Source: Brachionus plicatilis
Taxonomy: Eukaryota; Rotifera; Eurotatoria; Ploima; Brachionidae
DNA length: 64,000 bases
NCBI GenBank assembly: GCA_010279815.1
Contig: QEOQ01000704.1
Location: 526,563 to 590,562, forward strand
Direction: 5' to 3'
Within the stretch, counting starts at the first letter, position 1; each line of letters starts with the position of its first letter. Shown here piece by piece: positions 21,032 through 34,400 of the stretch. Under the pieces are notes generated by a model. It did no database searches, was not told where the DNA came from, and saw only the letters and a program-made list of their open reading frames with translations. Made by a program: the position numbers and the translations under genes.

Positions 21032-22545
21032 AGATAATTCAACATTTAATTTAGTTCAATCAAAACATTTTATTTCTATTTAATCCTATATTAAAATTTA
21101 TTCTAGTCAATTACATTATTATTTTTTTCGTTTTGTTTAAACCTCTGGTTTAAAGTCAATTTTGAGGAAAGTCAAGTGTCGTGAACTAAACTCAGTGTGC
21201 AGTTACATCATCATCAGGGTTTTTTTTTCAATGCAACTTCAGAGGGGACTATATGCAACATGATATGCAAGCAGTTTTCCCCAAATATGCAACTTGAAAT
21301 ATGCAATTATATGCAAATAATATGCAACTATATGCAAATAATATGCACAAAAATGCAGCTTAATTATTAGTTTTGAATCTAATTATTGCGAGGAACGAGC
21401 TTAATAAGCAGATATGTGTGTGTGATATATAGAAAACAATACAAAAATCTATATAGCGGATGATTTTCAAACTTTACAGGATTTGATTTGTTAATAAGAA
21501 AACACAGTATACAAATAATAAAAAAATTAACGCCTCGTTACTCGCTATTATAAAGCTTGCTTCTCTATGTTGTAAAATTTAAAAGACTTTAGTACAAAAA
21601 AATTAAAGTTTTATTTGGATTAAATTGAAATTTGACAAAAACAAAAAATAATATTATATACAATAACTTATAATTAATTAATATCAATTAAATTACAAAA
21701 AAAAAATCCTATTCGTCACGTTCATCGGCGTCACTCAATTCAACTATTACACAATAGTAAGTAAGTAAATAAAAAAATAATCTAATTCATTAAAGTTTAA
21801 CCGCTGGAGTAACATTGTATATTTCAAAAAAAGATTTTTGTTGATGGTTGAATCAATCCTTTTATCTCGCTAAAAAAAGATGTACATAAATTATGTTATG
21901 TACATCTTTACATCTTTATGCGAGACTTTTTTTATTTAAACAGAAATAATAATTTTATACGTTAATTTTATTACATATTGCATAATTTTTTATTTACATT
22001 TTTTTATCCAATTAAAGAATAATTTATTTTATCTTTAAAGCCCGCAAAAAATGCGAAAAAAATACATAAATATGCAAAAATATGCAATAATAATGCATAA
22101 ATATGCAAAAATAAGTTAAGATATGCAAATTGCATATGGTATATGGAGGCAAATATGCAAATTAAGCAAAAAAAGCATCTATTGCAATATATGCAGAAAA
22201 TATGTTTTTGCATTCGAAAAAAAACCCTGATCATCATCAACATCAACAACAGCACTTAATTTAATCATGAATTAAAAGCATGATTAAATGATGTAAGTGC
22301 CATTCCTTTAGAAGTTGTTTGCTTATTTTGCGCTTTGCGCACGACACATTTATATTTATATTTATATTTATATTTAGTTTATATACAATTGTTTTATTAT
22401 TAATTTAAAACCTCATTTTATGTTTCTTGTATTTTCCCTTTATTTCTATATGTAACCATTTGGCTACTTAGAGTGGCCACTTTCTATTATTCATTTAGAA
22501 AATAAATTTATTAAATCATAAGCTTATTGTTTATTTTATTTGTTG
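21032..22545 (+). other. 3' noncoding region of the gypsy element, split by an hAT-like element
   Basis: 21032-21206 and 22238-22545 are probably one 3' region/LTR. (TTTATA)n is at about 22346-22376. The LTR borders cannot be set because no 5' LTR is present for comparison. Confidence 0.5.
21215..22229. mobile_element. hAT-like non-autonomous element with octamer-like subterminal repeats (1015 bp)
   Basis: It starts CAGGGTTTTTTTTTCAATGC and ends GCATTCGAAAAAAAACCCTG, flanked by a perfect 8-bp duplication ATCATCAT (21207-21214, 22230-22237). Both subterminal regions (about 21250-21360 and 22060-22205) are packed with ATATGCAA/ATGCAAAT motifs. The centre has a hairpin (AAGATGTACATAA at 21877 and its complement ending 21908). 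CAGGG start, 8-bp duplication and clustered subterminal motifs are typical of hAT elements. No transposase frame. Confidence 0.93.
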
Positions 22546-22745
22546 TTGAATCAAAATACTTTAGTTTGATTTGCACAGGTAATTGTGATTTTTTGGTGTC
22601 AATTAAGAATAAATTTGCGGCAAAATACACGAATTAGGTGTTAAATTTTGGTAATCGAGTTTCGCCTTAGATTATTTTGGTGATATTCTTTATTTTTTTG
22701 GTGAATAAAAAAATATTATTGGTGAACGATAATTGTATGCCGTTT
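22546..22745 (+). repeat. Dispersed repeat R1, uninterrupted copy
   Basis: Contains GATTTTTTGGTGTCAATTAA, GCGGCAAAATACACGAATTA and TTGGTGAACGATAATTGTAT in one piece, giving the pre-insertion state of the copy split by the LINE at 5207/10562. Confidence 0.8.
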
Positions 22746-22802
22746 ATAAAATCATTTAAAAAAAAAGTAAAACATTTAAATATTTAAGTTAAATTTTTTG
22801 AA

Positions 22803-23290
22803 TTATTTTACAAAATCTGTAAATATTAAATTAATATTATTGAATATTGAATGCTTGAATGTTGCAAACTTCAACATTGATCTATTGATCACAAAGCTAT
22901 TCATCAGTCTTGAATAAAAGGATCCAAATGTTTTTTCACCATTTGCTGTTTTTGATGCTGGTTCTATCAGATTCACACTATTCCTTAAATTATATTTCAG
23001 ATTTCTTGAAGTCATTTTTCTTCAATTTCAATCTTAAATTTTCAGGTGAATTATTAAAATAAAGAATTTTATAGGCAAAAGACAACATTCTTTCCAGTAT
23101 TCTATGCTGAAATGAATATACACCATACTTTTCTAGAAAATTATTAATTTCTTTAAAGTTACTAGCTTCAAATTTAAACTTAAATAATTTAAATATCGAA
23201 AAATAATAACTTTTAGCTAGCTCAATAATTGCCTCTTTTGAAAAATAGCACAAGAGAGTGGAGCTGTAGTCAAAATAAGGCAATGTCTAA
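22803..23290 (-). pseudogene. LINE C-terminal region fragment
   Basis: Two overlapping minus-strand frames, 23283-22990 (LPYFDYSSTLLCYFSKEAII, YGVYSFQHRILERMLSFAYK, NNSPENLRLKLK) and 23015-22803 (YNLRNSVNL, NGEKTFGSFYSRLMNSF), join across a one-base shift. This is the pattern of the region after the RT in invertebrate LINEs. 5'-truncated at about 23290. A different family from the LINEs at 5-10 and 57-59 kb. Confidence 0.65.
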
Positions 23291-23611
23291 CTTTTAAACT
23301 TTTACCTTGAATAACTCTTTTGTTAATTATCTTGAAATTGATTATCTATTCAGAATATCATTTCGATTCAGAGAGTTTATCTTTAGATATTAAAATTAAT
23401 CTATAAATTTATTTTAATAATTTTTTATGTAAAATGCCTTACATGGAGTAGTGTTACATAAAAGATAAAAATTACTATTCACAACACAGATCTCAAATTA
23501 AGATATATTTATATATTTCTTAATTTGGCGCCAGCAATCAATCAGTTGAGTAAGACTAACAAACTAGCAAACTAGATTCATGACACTCATTAATATGAAA
23601 GGACTAATAAC
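23291..23611. other. Interval with no gene seen
   Basis: Nothing recognisable on either strand. Confidence 0.45.
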
Positions 23612-24390
23612 CAGACTTGGGCAAAAGTCATCAAGTCAAAGTCAAGTCAAGTCATTTGACTTGACTTTAATTCTTTTTTTTTAGTTTAAAAGTCAAGTCA
23701 GGACTTTTAAATTTNNNNNNNNNNNNNNNNNNNNNNNNNNNNNNNNNNNNNNNNNNNNNNNNNNNNNNNNNNNNNNNNNNNNNNNNNNNNNNNNNNNNNN
23801 NNNNNNNNNNNNNNNNNNNNNNNNNNNNNNNNNNNNNNNNNNNNNNNNNNNNNNNNNNNNNNNNNNNNNNNNNNNNNNNNNNNNNNNNNNNNNNNNNNNN
23901 NNNNNNNNNNNNNNNNNNNNNNNNNNNNNNNNNNNNNNNNNNNNNNNNNNNNNNNNNNNNNNNNNNNNNNNNNNNNNNNNNNNNNNNNNNNNNNNNNNNN
24001 NNNNNNNNNNNNNNNNNNNNNNNNNNNNNNNNNNNNNNNNNNNNNNNNNNNNNNNNNNNNNNNNNNNNNNNNNNNNNNNNNNNNNNNNNNNNNNNNNNNN
24101 NNNNNNNNNNNNNNNNNNNNNNNNNNNNNNNNNNNNNNNNNNNNNNNNNNNNNNNNNNNNNNNNNNNNNNNNNNNNNNNNNNNNNNNNNNNNNNNNNNNN
24201 NNNNNNNNNNNNNNNNNNNNNNNNNNNNNNNNNNNNNNNNNNNNNNNNNNNNNNNNNNNNNNNNNNNNNNNNNNNNNNNNNNNNNNNNNNNNNNNNNNNN
24301 NNNNNNNNNNNNNNNNNNNNNNNNNNNNNNNNNNNNNNNNNNNNAAAAAAAAAATTTTGAAGTCAAGTCAAATGACTTGACTTTGTTGGT
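23612..24390. repeat. MITE of family CAGACTTGGGCAAAAGTCA, interrupted by an assembly gap
   Basis: Left end CAGACTTGGGCAAAAGTCAT at 23612 is followed by AAGTCAAGTCAAGTC repeats; after the gap, AGTCAAGTCAAATGACTTGA is the inverted side. The right terminus is not present. The complete sister is at 46357-46495. The gap probably reflects failure to assemble a hairpin or longer array. Confidence 0.6.
23715..24344. other. Assembly gap (630 N)
   Basis: Run of N. It creates a false open frame on the minus strand. Confidence 0.99.
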
Positions 24391-24406
24391 GATTGCTGCT
24401 GGCAAA

Positions 24407-24771
24407 CAGACTTGTATAAAAGTCAGGAAAAAAAGTCTGAATAAGTCAAACTTTGACTTGGACATGAAAATATGTTTTTTTAAAAATAACAAGTCTCAAC
24501 TTGATTTAAAAATTGAAAAAAAACAAGTCAAATTTATTTCTAAAATTTTTTAAGCACTAATTTTTTAGTTTTTTACTAGTAAATTCACTTAAAAAAAATA
24601 TGACAATTATGTGAATTGCTTAAAAAATCATGTTTCAATATTGACATTGAAAAAGAAATTTAAACAAATAATTTTATTTTTTTCTGAATAAAAAAATTCA
24701 AGACTTATAGTTTTTTTAAATATTTTAATTCTATTTTTATTTTTTAAAAAAGTGACTTTTATACAACTCTG
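24407..24771. mobile_element. hAT-like MITE, ends CAGACTTGTATAAAAGTCA
   Basis: CAGACTTGTATAAAAGTCAG at the left and GTGACTTTTATACAACTCTG at the right, 365 bp. Flanks CTGGCAAA (24399-24406) and CTGGAAAA (24772-24779) match at 7 of 8 bases. No coding frame. Confidence 0.8.
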
Positions 24772-24779
24772 CTGGAAAA

Positions 24780-25475
24780 TACTGAAAAAAAAATCTACTC
24801 AAAAATCAATTAATTTTCGGCTTTGTTTTTTATTCATTTTTTCAATTTTTTGGAATAGTGAGATTTATTTTTTTAGTACATAAAAATTGGTCAAACAAAA
24901 GGCTGTTTGGAAGTTGCTTGACAAATGGCCAAAAATCAACTTTACAGCAAATTTTATTTAGAATTTTTTATATTGCTGATACAAGTTTTGCCGAACACAA
25001 AGATTAATTATTTCAGCATAAGTCTCAATAATTAATTTCTAATGCACTTCTTTATTTGTAATGAAAATAAGTTTTTTGCCTGAAAGAAAAAAAAAAATTA
25101 TTTATTTTACTTATTGGAATTGATTTTAATCTTATGAATCTAGTGTCGAATAATAAAACTTTTTGCCTGATGGTAAAAGCCTTCAAAGATAAACTAATCA
25201 TTTAAATTGTGCAAAAGCACCACTGCTAGTATTTTCAGACTCAGTGCCAATCGATAAACTCTTAGGTATATTTGACGCACTAAAAATCAATATTTTTTTT
25301 TGCATAAAAATTACTAGAATATTTTAAGAAACTTGGTTTTATAGTTATTTTTGATGATTTCACTTGAGCAAAATTGTTCAATTATTTAGTCCCAATATTA
25401 TTCATATTTTATCATTCGAGCATCGATCGATATTTATTTTCCCTTGTGACAAAAAATTAATTCTAAACAATAAAA
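24780..25475 (+). other. 5' flank of the nicotinic receptor gene
   Basis: No gene or clear core promoter seen. Confidence 0.5.
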
Positions 25476-28400
25476 ATGGTAATAATTATTTTTATATGGA
25501 TGCTGTATGTTGGCAGAACCACAGCGGACCATTATTCAGCTTCGTTGATTGAAGACCTTCTCCGCGACTACGACAAGGTTGTTCGGCCAGTCGAACATCC
25601 TGACGACTATTTGAAGCTTTATTTAGGCATTAGATTGTCCCAGATAGCCGACATTGACGAAAGAAATCAAATAATGACTACCAATGTGTGGATACGTCAT
25701 GTAAATAATTTTTTTTTCTAAATAAACTTTTTTATTTATTTTATAAAAACCTTGATTTCAAAATCAAAAGTATTCTGAGCTAAATAATGAAATTTTTTTA
25801 AAGTCTTTTTTATTAGAAAAATATGTATGCCAGTAATTGTTTAAAAAATAAATTTAGACAAAAGAATTTCTTTTTAAATGACTAAGAGAATTTTTTTAAA
25901 TTAAAAAAAATACTTTAATTTTATCAAGATTCGGAGATTATTTTTTTAATAATGGGTACAACTTTTAAGTTTATAACAAAGATGGAATATTGAAAAAAGT
26001 TGATTTTTTGGTCATCTGGACTAAAAAAATGATCCCTTTTTCTAATTTCAAGGTGAATCAACAGTGCCCTTCTCATAGTAGACTGATATTAGCCTCACAT
26101 ATTCAATAAATATATAGTTCCGCTAATTCAAAACGTCCACATAATCTCCAGAATTTATTTTCGACCTCAAATTGGAATTCTACGTATCTGAAAACCACCA
26201 AAACTGTATTTTAAAAAATTTTGACAACTACCTCGCCATGTCTTTTTATTTGAGTACATGATGCTTGTACTCTGAAGGAAATATCAAAGGCAAAAATAAA
26301 TATATCACATAAAAGAACAATACACTGTTTCCATTGAAATTTTGCCCTTTTACAATTTATTAAAGAAAAAATTTTCCACATAGAATTATATATTAAATGA
26401 AAGGTCTTAAACTCATCTTTCGGCAAAATTATTTTATTTTTTAAATTTCCTAATATAAATGTCAATTTTTCCGGAATGAAAATACGTTTTTTTTCAAAAT
26501 AAACTTTACATTTGAATTTGCAACGAATAATTTTAGCTTAAAAATAAATAAGGCAGTTTTTTTCTTACATTAACTGTTCTATTCATTTCAATATCTTTTT
26601 TTTTCTTTTTCAAAATGCACTGGTATTAGATAATTAATCAAATATAAATTCAGATATCTGAAGGGAGTAAAGATTTTTACTATCAAAAACATTTTAAAGT
26701 ATTAGTAAAATACAATTTTTTTTGCCACAAGGGTTATTGAAAAAAAGGATCAAAGTTAGAATTGTCGCTTCATTTTATGACAGTCGATTCCCAAAATTTT
26801 AAAAATACTTCTTCGATTTAAAAATATTTTTAGATTTAAAATTTTAAAAGTTTGGTTTTCATAAATAACCTAATCAATTATATTGTTTATTAATTTTTAA
26901 CTTAACTTATGCCTTCTACATTAAATAAATACCTCGATTTTGTGAAACGTCTGCGTAAACAAAAAAAATTTCATAAAATTAAAATTTCACAAATTCGAAC
27001 ACATTTTGTGTGAATTATGATTTTGTACGTCACGCAGATTTTTTTCACAAGATTAGGATTTCACAATTAAGGGGTAACAAAATCGAGGTCAGGCTGTATA
27101 ATGCCGTGTTTTTTATTTCAATTCAGATAGTTTAATGTTTTTAATTTGTTAGATAATTAGTTAAGTCTTCATTTGATTATTTTTTCTGTTACTAAAATAT
27201 TGTTCATAAATGGTGAATTTTTATCTCAAGGATCTTTAATTTTGTCTGTCAGTCCGTTCAATTAAGACAGAAATTGACAAATCAATCGGTTACTTGATAA
27301 ATTAGTGTTTTTATTGAATTTTTAGAGTGAAAATGATCAAAATAATAATCATTATCCAACTACATAGTGTAATTGCTACCTAATAATTTCTTCTTTATCT
27401 TGATCAGAATAATATTTTCAAATTGGTATTTAATATAAGCCGGTTAAAGCCAAAATCTTGCAAATTCACTTATTTGAAAAATTGTTATTTGTAAAAGCTA
27501 CATTTTGAAAGCTTTAAGTAAACACACAAATCTGGTTTCCTGTAGCATTTTTTTGGTTTAGTAATGAAGAATGAAAAAGGTCAAAAGTTGCATATGTCAA
27601 AGAAATATTTCTCAATAACTATAATTAATAATGTTTTATTTATATACTTACCGATGTTTAATTTGTTCTATTTTAATTTTTTTACTTATTATGAACTTAT
27701 TTAAATTTTCTAACGCTTGGCTAAATTGAAGGACGCTGATCCATTCTGAATAGCCGGAGAGTTTTCCTCAAACTAATAATAATAATAATAATAAGAATTT
27801 ATATATTGATAAAAGAATAGTGTTTATAACAGAAATGAAATATCAACCGTTTTCGTTATTTTTAGAAAGAGGTTATTTTATAAAATTTTAGCTAAGGTGA
27901 CCTTCTAAGATTACGATTTTCATTATATTTCCTTTAAACACGGAAGAAACATTGTAGAAAAATTTTATAAAAGTCAAAGCCTTAAAATGTTAATATGGTC
28001 TTTATGACAAGAATTAATTATTAATAATGTAAATTTGCGTGGTCAAGAGTATTTTTTAAAAAAAAATGAAGAGTTGCTTTAATACAATAATAAACTTCTT
28101 TTTATATCCTGCTTTAACTGTAGGAAAAGAATCTTAAATATTATTTTCAATGATATAAGACAATTATTTCGAAAATTTTAAAGAATTGGTAATAGTCAAA
28201 AGGCGTTTGTCTACACGGGAAATAACAAATTTATTTTCAGTGCAGCATGTATGCCTATAATCATTTAGTCAAGAATTGACTTGATATTTGAATTTCGATT
28301 TATTATTTTAACTTTTAGCTGTAACTTCGAATATTTTATATCAAAAAAATATCTAACAAAGTAAAATAAAACCGCTAAAACAATTTCTTCATCTTTTTTT

Positions 28401-31400
28401 TAGATTGTATTTTTGCAAGAAAAATCTTTTTTTTAGCATGAAATTATAATTTATCGAAAAAATTTGATTTTTAGCCAAATATTACTATAAAAGCTATTTT
28501 TTTCATCTTTTTTTTAGATTGTATTTTTGCAAGAAAAATCTTTTTTTTAGCATAAAATTATAATTTATCGGAAAAATTTGATTTTTTGCCAAATATTACT
28601 ATAAAAGCTATTTTTTTCATCTTTTTTTTAGATTGTATTTTTGCAAGAAAAATCTTTTTTTTAGCATGAAATTATAATTTATCGAAAAAATTTGATTTTT
28701 TGCCAAATATAACTGTAAAAGCTATTTTTTTCATCTTTTTTTTAGATTGTATTTTTGCAAGAAAAATCTTTTTTTTAGCATGAAATTATAATTTATCGAA
28801 AAAATTTGATTTTTTGCCAAATATTACTATAAAAGCTATTTTTTTCATCTTTTTTTTAGATTGTATTTTTGCAAGAAAAATCTTTTTTTTAGCATGAAAT
28901 TATAATTTATCGAAAAAATTTGATTTTTTGCCAAATATTACTATAAAAACTTTTTTTTTCATCTTTTTTTTAGATTGTATTTTTGCAAGAAAAATCTTTT
29001 TTTTAGCATGAAATTATAATTTATCGAAAAAATTTGATTTTTTCGGTCCGTGTTTTAGTAAAAAAGAGGTGATCCGTTTTTTAGCATAAGCCGTCTTGAA
29101 AATATTGAAAATATTGAAAATTAAAAGGCTGTCTAAATTAATAAAAGAAATCGATTTGAATATTAATTCAAACAAACATTTAAATCACTTTAAAAAATTG
29201 AATTTTATTTGAGATTTAATTTTTTTTGCATAATAAATATTCTTTTTCATATCAACCATTGAGACAAGAAAAATAACTTTTTTTGATCGGAGAGGATAAG
29301 AAGTAGTGGTTTAATATCTTATTGTAACAATTAACATGAAAACTATTAATTCATTTTTTGTTTGAATTACAATTAAAAAAGAAAAAATCAATCTAAAAAA
29401 TTTTTAATTAAACTGTTTGTTGGGACCATTTTTTCTGAAAATTTTTAAAAATAAATTCTATAAAAGTTTTCTTTCACCTTTTTTAAAATTAGTGAATCAT
29501 CTTACAAAAATTTGCTTTAAATTAAAAGTATGATTTTTTACTTGTCACACTTGTTGCTATTTTTTTCGAAAATCAGATTTAAAGTGATTCTCTCATTCAT
29601 AGAAAAATTAAGTAAAAAAGATTAAAAAATTGCGCCTTAAATATTGTTATTTTAAACTATTGAACAAAAATCAAAAAAAAACTACTTAAAATTGAAAAAA
29701 AATTTATTTTCTTAGTCAAAAACTTATTATGAAAAATGAATGAATGAGCTGATGCAAAGTTTGTTTCACCAAAATTCTTTGTAGTTATTCGGCAACCCAA
29801 TTTTGGTATTGGGAATTTTGGAACAAAGAACTAAAACAGAAATCTTAAAAAAAAATAACTTTTTAACTATGAGTCTAAAATTGTTCTGCAAAATGTAATA
29901 GCTGGTAAAAACTGTTTTATACACAAATTAAGTCTCTGCAGAAACTCTGCAAGTCTGCAAAGCACCAAATGTATTAGAAAATCATTAAAATTAAATTGCA
30001 CATGTATTGCAGAGACTTAATTTGGATTTAAAAAGTTTATATCAGCTGCAGAAAAATTTTAAGACCCAAAGTAAAAAAGTGACTTCTTTTTACGATTTTT
30101 GTTTCTGTTCTTTGATACAAAATTCCCAATACCCTAAAATTTATTATAAAATTATAAAAAATAAAAATGCAGAATGGTTGCAAAGGGGAAATCTTGAGTG
30201 AAACAAGATTTATTTTTTTTGACCTTATTCACTCCTTTTGGATCACAAGTCCTGTTCATCTTATTTCTTGCTATCTTTTTCAGCACAGGCTTCGATTAAA
30301 TAGAAAGTTGATCATCTTAGTCCCAATTATTATCCGGTTGTAACCGGTCACTTATTTTTCATAAAAAAGCGGTTTACAAGCCTCCAGCATTACATAAACA
30401 TTTGTTAGAATAGTAATTCCTATTGGAATAAGTTGCCAGAAAAATATGGTAAAAACAAGTCTTCATGCTGGTTAATGGTGGTTATGTACTCAGACACTAT
30501 ACATGTAAGATATCGTACTAAGAACCACTACTATTACTATTTTAAAAAACGATTAAGCTATCAAGGAAATTAAAAATAAGAAAACATGTAAAGTGCAAAT
30601 GGTTAGTTTTCGAATAATATATATCGAATATCCAACTCCATTGTGTATTTCCTACCTAACGATTTGTTCTTTTTTTCCTGAACTATCAAACATTTGAGCA
30701 TGTCTAACCTCTAGGCATTTCAATATATCGTTATTTCTTTTTAACTTTTACTTAGAATTATTTATCTTTTTTCTTTTTATTTATTTATTTTTTATTTAAT
30801 CTTTTTTTAGTTAATATTACAAGCATGAAAAACTTGTTTTTTTTAAATTTTGACTTTGGGTTAGTGCTATGGCATTCAAGATAATATTTGTTGTTTAAAA
30901 AAACTATTTACGCTCTGCTTTCCATCTTTTATAAATAGAGTATTTGTTAATATGCATCAAACGAATTTCAATTATCACCGAGTCAAAATTTTTAAAGAAA
31001 ATTCAAATAAAAAAAAAAACAAAAAAATTATTGAATTCAATTGTTTATTTTTATATCAGTATCGAGAATTAGGCATTCTATTTAATACCTATTTTATTCT
31101 ATTTATTCTCATTGTCTAAAAGTTTTTCACCTAATTTGAGATTTGATCACCTAATTCTATTTTGGTTCACCTTTTCGTGAAAGTGAATTTAAATCTAAAA
31201 GAATTATTTATCTTTCTTTTCATTTTATTTTATCATATTCTACTTAATTTTTAATTTTTTTGTTTCATGTATTTTATTTGGAAGTTTGATAAAGATACAG
31301 ATAAACAAATAAATGAATAATTTATAGTTAAAAAAAGAATTTTCAATATTTTTCTCAAATTCCTAAATAAAAATTAAACTCATTCAATTTCACTAAAGAG

Positions 31401-34400
31401 ATTAATTTCAAATATGAAAATGATTGCAATATTAGCTTAAAATTATTTTTTTACTTGAAATTGAAAAAACATTTGAAACATCGCACTTTTTCAATGTTAT
31501 TTCAACATTGGATACATTTTGTAATTCAAACACAAAAAATTAAACCATGTGATATCTTATTTATATTTAGTTAATTATCTAATACCAGTGCATTTTGAAA
31601 AAGAAAAAAAAAGATATTAAAATGAATAGAACAGTTAATGTAAGAAAAAAACTGCCTTATTTATTTTTTAGCTAAAATTATTCGTTGCAAATTCAAATGT
31701 AAAGTTTATTTTGAAAAAAAAGGTATTTTCATTCCGGAAAAATTGACATTTATATTAGGAAATTTAAAAAATAAAATAATTTTGCCGAAAGATGAGTTTA
31801 AGACCTTTCATTTAATATATAATTCTATGTGGAAACTTTTTTCTTTAATAAATTGTAAAAGGGCAAAATTTCAATGGAAACAGTGTATTGTTCTTTACAT
31901 TTATTCTGAAAGCGGGGAGGATAATCTAAAAAACGGTGTGTTGAGTTAATATAAATTTGGCTTCTTTTATGTTTTATTTCAAGAAAAACCATCAAAAAGT
32001 ATCATTATTTAAAAAAAACGAAACTAATCTTCCAGCAACACCATTTGCCCCATTTTTTTTATTTCAGATTCTAAATTTAGAGAAAATTCTGTACAAAACG
32101 TTTGGAGTAGTTTTCATATTTCTTTATTTTGTTTTTCGAATTTTTTCAATCAAAAATTCACCTATATTTTGCTAAAATAGTATTTTACATTATATTTTCT
32201 ATTAAATTTAGACACTTATTAAATGGTGGCATTATAAAACTACTACAACTACAAGTGGAAGGTCAAACAAAAAATATAAAGAGCATTTAAAAATTCATAA
32301 TACTATGCTAAATTTTAAAATATATTTAAATTATAAAACTATTTAATAAAATTTTATATGATATACCGTATTCACTTGTTCGATAATGCAGCGCCACAAC
32401 CTAGAACACATCATTTGCGCAGGCGCTATACTAAATCTCGCCCATGTTAAATTCAACTTAACTTGTGTTGCATGCGCCAAAACCGTATTTCGGGTTGTGG
32501 CGATGCACTATATCCAGGGTCTTGAGAATGGTGCTGCATTATTTAAGTTTAGCAAAGGGATAATATTTAAAAAAAAAAAAAGAATTTTTTTAATTAAGTA
32601 TTTGGTGCGGCATTAAAGTTTAAAACTAAAAAAGAATTTAAAATAAAAAAATATTGTCTTGAATTATTTTTATATTTTCTTTTTAAATCATTCAAATAAT
32701 GCAGCACCATTCTCAAGATTCTGGATATAGTGCATCGCCACAACCCGAAATACGGTTTTGGCGCATGCAACACAAGTTAAGTTGAATTTAACATGGGCGA
32801 GATTTAGTATAGCGCCTGCGCCAATGATGTGTTCAATGATAGGTTGTGGCGCTGCATTATCGAACAAGGGAATACGGTACGTAGAATTTTAATTCGAGGT
32901 CGAAAATCGATTCTGGAGATTATGTGGACGTTTTGAATTAGCGAAGCCTTGTAAATTTTTAATTTTTAAAATTGAAATTTTAGAAATGCTTAACAATTAG
33001 ATTATTAGAAAAATTAAAAGAATTATTAGATTATTATTTGTTTTTATTGATAAATTTATGACAGAATTTTTTATTTAAGTCACTTTTAGCAAATTTATTT
33101 TTATTTTATTTATTATGTATTAATTAAATATACTATAAATTGAAGAAAAAATAAAAAAATGTTATCGCTAACACAAAAAATTGAGTATTTAATCTATTTT
33201 GTTCCATTGGTTTTGTATTATTTTGTTTTAAGTTTGATCGGTATATTTACTTTTAAAATTTTTTCAAACATTTTTCTGGGTTACTTTTTTTTATTTATTA
33301 AAAGTTGATAAAATTGAGGTATTTTTTCGTAAAAAATTGAAAAATTTTCATGCTATTTTGATAGATCATGAAATAAAACTGTCAAATTTAAAAAGATTTT
33401 TTTTAAATCGGATTCACATTTTCAATCTTATTACATTCAAATTAAATTGACATAACAAATTTAGAATATTTTGTTTTTATTGTTTAAAAACAAAAATTAT
33501 CAGCTTTTGTATTTTTATTACAAATTAAAATTTTTTTTAAGTTTAAAACTAATTAAAATCAAGAACACAATTTTTAAATAAGTTACCACTTTTTTAAGCT
33601 GCAAGACTTAAAAAAAAACACAATTATTAAAAACAAGCAATTAAAATTTTTACACTTTTTACCAAAAAAATTTATTTGAAAAAAATTTCAACAAAAAATT
33701 TATTTCTTATGACATTTTTTTGGACATGCCTTATATTCCCGCTAGCATTTTACTTCCGAACTTTTATTTTTTGTTTTCTGTAGTTTCGTAATGATCCGCT
33801 TCGATTCTTGGTCTTTTTGAAACTAATTCATCTTCTAAATCTTCGCCCTATTTTATTCCTTTTGTAGCTGATCTTGAAGTTTGTGTGTTTACTTGGTTGA
33901 AAAAGAAAGAAAGGCTTTTTATTTTTTTTGACTCTTCCTTATATATTGAAAATTTTCAACATTTATATAGAATGTTGTCAAAAGTTGAAAGAAAAGGAAT
34001 GTTTTATTTTATTAAGTTTCAATCTTTATTTTTGTGTTTTTTTCCATAATTGTGTACATTTATTTTTTAATTGTGTTATCAATTAAAAAAATTGTGGTAT
34101 TCAAATCAAATTCGCGCATTTTTTTAATAAATATGATTTTTTTTTAAAGTTAATTTAATATATTTCGCATTTGTTTTTAAAAAAACTAATCAAAAACTCT
34201 TTAATCTAAATAAAAATCCAAGAAAAATTTTTGATCATTTTATAATTTTCATTCTTACTCCTGTCATTTTAGTCAGAGTTTTAGTCTTTTCAAGAAAATT
34301 TTTAATTGTGTTTTTAAATTTGATCGTAAATTTAAAAATTTTCGTAACATTTAACGGCTATATATTTACATTTAAAAAAAAAAGAAAATCATTACGCGAA

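Noticed and set aside
23707..24492. Long open frame on the minus strand
   Set aside because: It is made of the N gap; no real sequence supports it.
28390..29042. Possible CRISPR array
   Set aside because: Units are directly contiguous 114-bp repeats without unique spacers, in a eukaryotic intron.
32386..32616. Open frames inside the TA-MITE (also 41183-41760)
   Set aside because: They are translations of the GC-richer MITE arms and occur in both orientations of a palindrome.
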